Of a DNA stretch of 64,000 nucleotides, positions 58,347 through 64,000 are shown in pieces (within the stretch, counting starts at the first letter, position 1; each line of letters begins with the position of its first letter). Position numbers and translations under genes: made by a program. Source of the stretch: a virus; IMG/VR virus record IMGVR_UViG_3300048919_000123, positions 1 to 64,000 of that record, one strand, 5' to 3'. The notes beneath the pieces are model-generated. The model made no database searches. It saw only the letters and a list, made by a program, of their open reading frames with translations, and was not told the DNA's origin.

Positions 58347-60458
58347 ATGCGAGACATCAACAGTTACCCGATCCCCGTCGGGTATCGCTGGATCAATGGC
58401 AAAGTCGTCGACAACTTTGCAGGCGGCGGTGGAGCTTCCACCGGCATCGCCCAGGCCAATGGCCGCTCCCCCGACATCGCCGTGAATCACAACGCCGAAG
58501 CGCTGATGATGCACGAGCAGAACCACCCCGAGACCAAGCACTACAACGAGTCGGTCTGGGACATCGATATCCTCGCAGCGTTGAATGGCCAGCCAGCCCT
58601 GATGGGCTGGTTCTCGCCGGACTGCACCCACTTTTCGGTCGCCAAGGGCGGCAAGCCGGTGAAGAAAGCCATTCGCGGCCTGGCCTGGATCGTGAAGAAG
58701 TGGATCGGCCAGTCGGACATGGCCATGCTCTTCATGGAGAACGTGAAGGAGTTCATGACCTGGGGCCCACTGATCGCCAAGCGCTGCAAGAGCACCGGCC
58801 GCGTGATCAAGCTGGTCGCCGACCCGGTGAAGAAGGACAAGGACGGCAACCCGGTGATGAACGAAGTCGTCAGCGAGCCTGGCGAACAGGTCGCTTACTG
58901 GGATCAGGCGCTGGTGCCGGACAAGAAGCGATCCGGCAGCATCTTCAAGCAGTTCATCAAGCAGCTGCGCGCCGCCGGCTACACCGTGGAGTGGAAGGAG
59001 AAGGGTCTCAACGCCTGCGACTACGGTGACCCGACTACCCGAAACCGCTTCTTCCTGATGGCCCGCAAGGATGGGCTGCCGATCATCTGGCCGGAGCCGA
59101 CCCACGCTGACAAGAAGTACCTGCGTGCCAACCCGGGCAAGCTGCAGCCGTGGAAGACCGCAGGCGAGAACCTCGACTTCAGCCTGCCCTGCCCGTCGAT
59201 CTTCGGCCGCAAGAAACCGCTGGCCGAGAAGACCCTGGCACGCATCTTCAAAGGCATCGAGAAGTTCGTGATCGGCGCCGGCGATGAGGCGTTTCTCGTG
59301 AAGACGAACCACGCCTACGACCAGTTCCGCGGCCAGTCGCTGGACGAACCGCTGCAGACCCTGACCAGCAAGCTGGGCACCGGGCTGACGGCGGTCACGC
59401 TTAGCAAGTTCAACCAGAACAGCATCGGCCAGTCGGTGGACATGCCGATCGACACCGTCATGGCTGGCGCAACCCGCTTTGCCTTGGTGGAAGCCGAGCT
59501 GCAGTCAGCCGCCGCTATCATGAAGTTCCGCGGTGACTCCGGCGGCGCCAGCTGCAACATGCCACTGCCGGTGATCACCGCCGGTGGCGGCGCGGCGCGG
59601 CCGGCAGGCGCACCCCATGCCCTCGGCGTTCTGCAGGCGCAGCTGGAGCCGTTGATGCAGGCAGGCTGCATCACCACCATCGACCACCAGAGCACCGGCG
59701 ATACCTCGAAAGGTTACGACGAGCCACTGTCGGTCGTGACCAGTAAGGCCCGGCACATTCAAGTCGCCGCGCTGCTCAAGCATTACACCGGCGTGGTCGG
59801 CCAGCACCTGGACAAGCCGCTGCCAACGATCACATCCAAGGATCACAACTCGGTCATGGAAGCCACGCTGGCAGCCGTTGACCCGGTGCACGATCTGGAA
59901 GATGCACTCGACGTAGCGCACATCCAGCGCGACTTCGGCAACAGCGTCGGCCACGGCGCCGATGAACCACTGGGCGCAATCACCGCAGGTGGCGGCGGCA
60001 AGTCGGCGCTGGTGGCCAGCAGCCTGGTGAAACTCAAAGGCACCTGCAACCACGGTCAGTCGCTCGACAGGCCACTGGATGCGATCGCTGCACAGGGCAA
60101 CCACTTCGCAGCGGTTCAGGCCTTCCTGATCAAGTTCTACGGCACAGGCGGCGCGGTCAGCTGCGACGAGCCGCTGGACACCATCACCGCCAAGGCGCGC
60201 TTCGGCATCGTCACCATCCACGGGCAGGACTACCAGATTGTCGACATCGGCATGCGAATGCTGGAGCCGCACGAGCTGTATCGCTGCCAGGGTTTCCCGG
60301 CCGATTACGAGCATGAAGTGGTGATGGGCAAGAAACTGCCGAAGCATGCGCAGGTGCGCATGGTTGGCAACTCGGTGCCGCCGGGGCTGGCCCGGGCACT
60401 GGTAGCAGCAAACATCCCGCGCTGGGCGCTGGGCAATCAAATGCAGGAGAGTGCGTGA
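58347..60458 (+). CDS. C5-cytosine DNA methyltransferase (Dcm-like)
   Basis: This 703-aa enzyme puts a methyl group on C5 of cytosine in DNA. Motif I FAGGGGAS is at residues 24-31. The catalytic loop is SPDCTHFS (Cys93), with DC in place of the usual PC. Motif VI is MENVKEF, motif VIII RNRFF, motif X GNSVPPG. A stretch of about 350 residues between VIII and X has eight repeats of the type DEPLxTITSK, where the recognition domain should be. I chose the ATG at 58347 with AAGGA 7 bases upstream, not the GTG at 58326. It may protect phage DNA from host restriction. Confidence 0.9.
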   Translation: MRDINSYPIPVGYRWINGKVVDNFAGGGGASTGIAQANGRSPDIAVNHNAEALMMHEQNHPETKHYNESVWDIDILAALNGQPALMGWFSPDCTHFSVAKGGKPVKKAIRGLAWIVKKWIGQSDMAMLFMENVKEFMTWGPLIAKRCKSTGRVIKLVADPVKKDKDGNPVMNEVVSEPGEQVAYWDQALVPDKKRSGSIFKQFIKQLRAAGYTVEWKEKGLNACDYGDPTTRNRFFLMARKDGLPIIWPEPTHADKKYLRANPGKLQPWKTAGENLDFSLPCPSIFGRKKPLAEKTLARIFKGIEKFVIGAGDEAFLVKTNHAYDQFRGQSLDEPLQTLTSKLGTGLTAVTLSKFNQNSIGQSVDMPIDTVMAGATRFALVEAELQSAAAIMKFRGDSGGASCNMPLPVITAGGGAARPAGAPHALGVLQAQLEPLMQAGCITTIDHQSTGDTSKGYDEPLSVVTSKARHIQVAALLKHYTGVVGQHLDKPLPTITSKDHNSVMEATLAAVDPVHDLEDALDVAHIQRDFGNSVGHGADEPLGAITAGGGGKSALVASSLVKLKGTCNHGQSLDRPLDAIAAQGNHFAAVQAFLIKFYGTGGAVSCDEPLDTITAKARFGIVTIHGQDYQIVDIGMRMLEPHELYRCQGFPADYEHEVVMGKKLPKHAQVRMVGNSVPPGLARALVAANIPRWALGNQMQESA

Positions 60459-60937
60459 TGGCTGATTTTTGCAGGAAGTGCACGGAAGACTTGTTCGGCG
60501 CAGAAGCCGCCGAAAATAACGACATGGCTGGCCTGACCTCGCACGAGAGCTGGGACAAGGGGCTGGCTGCATCGGTGCTGTGTGAAAGCTGTGGGCCGAT
60601 TCAGGTCGACCCCCATGGCAACTGCGCCAGCAATTGCAGCCTGGGGGATCTGCCGGGCCACAACGTGGCCTGGAAGGCGGTGGCGGAGCCGATCTGCCCG
60701 CCGGAAGCGGCGGGCATGCAGCACCTGACCTACAGCCTGACCTTCACCGGCAAGATCAACATCGAAGGCATGAACCCGGAGGCAGCCAAGGCTGCCCTCG
60801 AGGATCACCTGGCTCGCTTCGCCAATCAGCACACGGCGGAAGGCAGCGGCGGGCCGATGGATGCCGAAGGCGCGGTGTTCGTGGGCTTTGAAATGAGCGT
60901 GGTGGTGAAAGGCGGTGACGCATGCGATTCCGTGTAA
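60458..60937 (+). CDS. zinc-ribbon hypothetical protein after the methyltransferase
   Basis: 159 aa. The N-terminal half has CRKC (residues 5-8), CESC (near 42) and further Cys, a likely double zinc site. The C-terminal half is alpha/beta (LTYSLTFTGKINIEGMNPEA). It starts in the methyltransferase stop (TGATG). Confidence 0.62.
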   Translation: MADFCRKCTEDLFGAEAAENNDMAGLTSHESWDKGLAASVLCESCGPIQVDPHGNCASNCSLGDLPGHNVAWKAVAEPICPPEAAGMQHLTYSLTFTGKINIEGMNPEAAKAALEDHLARFANQHTAEGSGGPMDAEGAVFVGFEMSVVVKGGDACDSV

Positions 60938-61359
60938 CCGCCAACAACACCAACGGCAACCTGCCCCGCCATGAAGAGTGGTTCGACACAGAAGAGCGGG
61001 CCAAGCGACACGGGGACTGGTGGCATGGCCAGTCCTCCCTTTGCAACGTCGAAGTCGACGAGCCGCTGGGCGTGCTGCTGACCTTCTCCAACGGCTCCAC
61101 GCAGTTCGAGGTGGCGCCGGACATGCCGACCGCCATTGCCGTGCGTGACAGCTGGCAAGGAGTGGTCAACAACCGAAAGATCAACCGCAGCACGGTGCGC
61201 AAGGTCGAGATCTGCGGCGTGCGGCAGAAGACGGCCGTGGCGACCGCCGAAGACCAGCTGGTCGGCGCCTGGATGGCTGCAGCGCTCGACGACCACATGG
61301 TCTGCCCGAGCATGAAGTACGACATCAATCGCTGGATAGACAGTAAGGAATGGGTATGA
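60922..61359 (+). CDS. hypothetical protein
   Basis: 145 aa, alpha/beta, unrecognised. It overlaps the gene before by 16 bases and the gene after by 4 bases. The first part carries HEEWFDTEERAKRHGDWW. Confidence 0.58.
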   Translation: MRFRVTANNTNGNLPRHEEWFDTEERAKRHGDWWHGQSSLCNVEVDEPLGVLLTFSNGSTQFEVAPDMPTAIAVRDSWQGVVNNRKINRSTVRKVEICGVRQKTAVATAEDQLVGAWMAAALDDHMVCPSMKYDINRWIDSKEWV

Positions 61360-62030
61360 AATCGAAAAGCGTTGTGCAGATCCGTGCCATGGGCGGCGGC
61401 ATGATGGACGTGCCGTGCTACCACCAGTGGTCGCTGGACGTCGGCGGCACCAAGTTCAACTTTGCCCTGCACCCCAAGGCAGGCACCATCAAAGGCCTGC
61501 AGCGACCGCTGGCGATCAGCGAATGTGGCACCGGGTTCGACGTCAAGGCTGTGCTGCTGCACCCCAACAGCCGCAACCCGCTGACCGAGAACTCGGTGAA
61601 GAACATGACCAGCGACCAGGTCAAGCGCCTGGCCCGGGCAGCGCTGCACCGGCTGATCTTCAAACAGGTCGGCCCGATGAACTTCCTGCAGGCGATGATC
61701 ACCGCGCAGATGCGGGTGTCCGGTCTGACGATGGACATCAGCAAGATCGAGAGCCAGCTGGCTGAGCTGGAAGCGGGAGCAGCTGCCACGCCTGATGAGT
61801 ATGTACCGACCCCGGAAGAAGTCTCGCAGGCGCTGGCCGACGCTGACGAGATGAACAAGAACATGCGCACTTACGGGACGATTGACGCCCCGAAGGTCGT
61901 TGAAGGCAGCGCCGAGCCTTGCGCAGCCTGCGGTGGCAGCCGAGTGCTGACGACCACCGACAAGGATCACGAAGGCCAATCCCTCGAAATCGAATGCACG
62001 GAGTGTGAACCATGCTCGACCACGAAATGA
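61356..62030 (+). CDS. hypothetical protein with C-terminal zinc knuckle
   Basis: 224 aa. The first 60 residues are beta-rich (QWSLDVGGTKFNFALHP), the middle helical, and the end has CAACGG and, 19 residues on, CTEC with a further Cys, a zinc ribbon of DnaJ type. I chose the ATG at 61356 with AAGGA 6 bases upstream. Confidence 0.6.
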   Translation: MKSKSVVQIRAMGGGMMDVPCYHQWSLDVGGTKFNFALHPKAGTIKGLQRPLAISECGTGFDVKAVLLHPNSRNPLTENSVKNMTSDQVKRLARAALHRLIFKQVGPMNFLQAMITAQMRVSGLTMDISKIESQLAELEAGAAATPDEYVPTPEEVSQALADADEMNKNMRTYGTIDAPKVVEGSAEPCAACGGSRVLTTTDKDHEGQSLEIECTECEPCSTTK

Positions 62031-62377
62031 TCTTCAAGGGTCAGGTACTCAGCCAGGCACAGATCGACGTGCTGGCCAAGCTGCCGACCGACATCACCAA
62101 CCTGTCCTCGAAGAACTTCCGCAAGGCCATCGACATCGCGCTGACCAAGGCCGGGATGCCGGTGCCGGACATCCAGATCGGCCAGGTCGTGAGCTGGCGT
62201 GTCGGCACCGGCACCGACAAGGGCAAGGTCATCAGCTACGACGAGCGCGCCGACAAGTACCGCGTTTTCTCCAAAAACAAGAAGCGCGAGTTCACCGTCC
62301 GTGGCAATGACATCCGGGTGAGTCTGGGAAAGGAGACTGCTGATGCTGACTCTGCAGAACCACAAGAAAATCCATGA
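62012..62377 (+). CDS. hypothetical protein
   Basis: 121 aa. Helical first half; the second half (IGQVVSWRVGTGTDKGKVIS) is like the small barrel domains found in other genes of the array. It overlaps both neighbours by 19 and 35 bases. Confidence 0.58.
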   Translation: MLDHEMIFKGQVLSQAQIDVLAKLPTDITNLSSKNFRKAIDIALTKAGMPVPDIQIGQVVSWRVGTGTDKGKVISYDERADKYRVFSKNKKREFTVRGNDIRVSLGKETADADSAEPQENP

Positions 62378-62636
62378 CCTGCTCTGCGACTGGGATCAGC
62401 TGGCGAAGCTGTACGAAACCATCCAGACCGGAAACAACCTTACCGTGCAGGTGAACGGCTGCTACCGGGATGAGTTCCGTGCGGGTGCGGTCAAGGAAGC
62501 CAAACGGGTTCTGAAGGAAAAGTCTCAGGTGATGCTTGAGCAGCTGAAGAATCTGGGATTCGACACAAGCACGCTGGAACCTCTGCGAGAGGTAGTCCGG
62601 CCGGAGGATATGGCCAATGAACCAGCCAAGAGTTGA
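62343..62636 (+). CDS. small helical protein
   Basis: 97 aa, mostly helical (NHKKIHDLLCDWDQLAKLYE). The start is inside the previous gene, the end inside the next. Not recognised. Confidence 0.56.
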   Translation: MLTLQNHKKIHDLLCDWDQLAKLYETIQTGNNLTVQVNGCYRDEFRAGAVKEAKRVLKEKSQVMLEQLKNLGFDTSTLEPLREVVRPEDMANEPAKS

Positions 62637-63210
62637 CCGCATGACGCTGCACTTTCGCAGCGGGCCTGACCGGCGCACCCCGAAGGCCGGCGACGAGAAA
62701 TATGTCGCCGGCGTGCTCAAGGTGCGCCAGCAGAGCAAGGCGTTCGGCTACTCCATGGTCAGCAACGGCCGGCCGGTGTGGGAGTGGGTTGACTGGGGCA
62801 GCGAGCGTGACCGCTGCCGCAACCAAGGCCGCTACCGCACGATGCGCCACGGCATACCCGTGCCGCCTCCGCCCGACGGCTGGAAGATCCTCGAAGCAGG
62901 TCAGGTGGTGCCCAAAGAACACATGGTGTTCAAGCAGGAGTTCGGAGCCGCTGGCGAAGTCGGCTGGTTTGGGGCATCAAACTGGGCCGGGCGGGAGGCT
63001 GAGGTCGGTAGCGTCCACCGGGCCTACGCCGTTCGCAAGTCAGACATCGAGCTGACTCGTGATCTGTTTGAAAAACAATGCGCCTGCATCTCCGAAGGAC
63101 ACATGGCCAAGCAGCCAGTGAGTGTTTCGGCAGCGACGGCAGTGAAGAAATATTTGGCACGCTGTAAGTGCCCTACTCGCCACGAGGTGGAATCACATGC
63201 TACAGATTGA
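62617..63210 (+). CDS. hypothetical protein
   Basis: 197 aa, very polar and basic in the first half (CRNQGRYRTMRHGIPVPPPP), followed by a beta-rich part (KQEFGAAGEVGWFGASNW) and a Cys-containing end (CACISEG, ARCKCPT). Not recognised. Confidence 0.57.
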   Translation: MNQPRVDRMTLHFRSGPDRRTPKAGDEKYVAGVLKVRQQSKAFGYSMVSNGRPVWEWVDWGSERDRCRNQGRYRTMRHGIPVPPPPDGWKILEAGQVVPKEHMVFKQEFGAAGEVGWFGASNWAGREAEVGSVHRAYAVRKSDIELTRDLFEKQCACISEGHMAKQPVSVSAATAVKKYLARCKCPTRHEVESHATD

Positions 63211-63676
63211 CCAGATAAAAGCCCTGCTCGCCGAAGGCCTGCGCATCTACCGCGGCACCCCCAAGGGCCGGGATTACCGAACGGTGTGGATGAACGAGGG
63301 CTGCTACTACGTTGATGGCCAGCGGCGCTTGGCTCACGCCCACCCTTCTGACGAAGCAGGCGAGGACTGGCGCCAGGTTGAGATGCCTGACTTCAACCCG
63401 GCGGACTACAAGCTGCACGCCGACAACCACCACTACGGTGGCCACTTCCACAAAATCCTGTGCTGGGACTTCGAGGAGCCTGTGGTCACCAAGGTGGTGA
63501 AGTTCATCAACCCTCGGCCACCCCGCGCTGGCTACCACAGCCTGAACCACTACGTCGTCTTTGAATCGGCCGAGCCGCTGACCGATGAAGATGCCTGCGA
63601 ACGCGCCATCGACCTGGTGCTGGCCCTCGGCGCCGGCTTCGATGAAACGAACGCTCAACCTGCTCTCGTTATCTGA
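63197..63676 (+). CDS. hypothetical protein
   Basis: 159 aa with many His and aromatic residues (HADNHHYGGHFHKILCWDFEE without its ends), perhaps a metal-binding beta-sandwich. The start overlaps the gene before by 14 bases. Not recognised. Confidence 0.58.
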   Translation: MLQIDQIKALLAEGLRIYRGTPKGRDYRTVWMNEGCYYVDGQRRLAHAHPSDEAGEDWRQVEMPDFNPADYKLHADNHHYGGHFHKILCWDFEEPVVTKVVKFINPRPPRAGYHSLNHYVVFESAEPLTDEDACERAIDLVLALGAGFDETNAQPALVI

Positions 63677-63685
63677 GGTGAAACC

Positions 63686-64000
63686 ATGCCAAGCATTGCC
63701 AACTATCTGATGGGCCAGAATCAGGAAGACATCCGCTTCCAGTCTCTGGAGCAATCGTTCAAAGGTTTCCAGGCCCGCAAGGGTTACAGCGAGATCACCT
63801 TCACCACTGACCAGAAGGTCAACCCGGGCGCCTCGCTGGGAATGGGCGGCCACCTGTTCGAACGGCTGCCTCTGGTTCTGTGGCTTGACCGTGCCAAGTG
63901 CAAGGAAGTCGACGCGCTTCTCCAGCCGGCCGACATGAAAGACGACCACTACATGGATCTGCGCCTTGCCCTGCAGGGTCTGGCGCAGGTGCGTGACGGC
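63686..64000 (+). CDS. hypothetical protein, cut by the window edge
   Basis: The first 105 residues are visible from the ATG at 63686 (GAGG 9 bases upstream). It starts MPSIANYLMGQNQEDIRFQS and then has alternating strands and helices (HLFERLPLVLWLDRAKCKE). The frame stays open to the end of the window. Confidence 0.6.
   Translation, partial: MPSIANYLMGQNQEDIRFQSLEQSFKGFQARKGYSEITFTTDQKVNPGASLGMGGHLFERLPLVLWLDRAKCKEVDALLQPADMKDDHYMDLRLALQGLAQVRDG

Noticed and set aside
1-64000. CRISPR array, insertion sequence or integrase
   Set aside because: No regularly spaced repeats, no transposase or recombinase motifs and no terminal inverted repeats were seen; the repeat units found are the fibre shaft and the dispersed palindromes.

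Overview
The window is a single continuous piece of a tailed double-stranded DNA phage genome with a lambda-like, long non-contractile-tail (siphovirus) morphology. The host is probably a high-GC gammaproteobacterium, most likely Pseudomonas. That guess rests on the GC-rich coding sequence, the DUF2514-type spanin and the style of the early genes; no host gene is present to prove it. I see no integrase, repressor, transposase, CRISPR array or rRNA. No DNA polymerase, primase or helicase is recognisable, so the replication core probably lies outside the window. The left block and the right edge could join in the complete genome.

Layout: (1) 40-6411, plus strand: the end of an early operon with an SbcD-like nuclease subunit, an SbcC-like ATPase, a MazG-like protein and small unknowns. 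It stops at a perfect 22-bp palindrome at 6419-6440. (2) 6445-36646, minus strand, the late operon. Read in transcription order it runs: HU/IHF-like protein, candidate small terminase, large terminase, portal, S49 protease with a nested scaffold, decoration protein, major capsid, connectors, tail completion proteins, tail tube, G and G-T chaperones made by a -1 frameshift, tape measure, M, L, K, I, J, a lipoprotein, fibres, two holins, GH19 endolysin, Rz with Rz1 embedded. (3) 36647-38881, minus strand: tRNA-Gln(TTG) and a small operon headed by an Acb2/Tad1-type cyclic-nucleotide sponge. (4) 38882-39861: a divergent intergenic region. Its plus-strand half is a long structured leader with two sequences matching the rRNA antitermination boxA and a pair of mutually exclusive hairpins. 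(5) 39862-42782: the first early plus-strand genes. (6) 42783-43326: a non-coding stretch with long G runs, a pyrimidine-rich part and direct repeats, a candidate origin or control region. (7) 43327-64000: an unknown 427-aa protein and then a dense plus-strand array of about 45 small genes, many coupled by 4-base ATGA overlaps. This array holds a LytTR-like DNA-binding protein, a secreted TAXI-type solute-binding protein paired with a tiny membrane protein, several zinc-ribbon proteins, paralogue pairs and a C5-cytosine DNA methyltransferase.

How it works together: early transcripts probably start around 39.1 kb and run right through leader, host-takeover and counter-defence genes. The late operon runs left from the terminase region and builds capsid, tail and lysis proteins. 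A family of short palindromes (core CTCGCT-loop-AGCGAG) stands upstream of five genes on both strands and is the best hint of a phage-specific control element. The most interesting items are the boxA leader, the palindrome family, the Acb2-like sponge, the TAXI/membrane protein pair and the LytTR-like protein.
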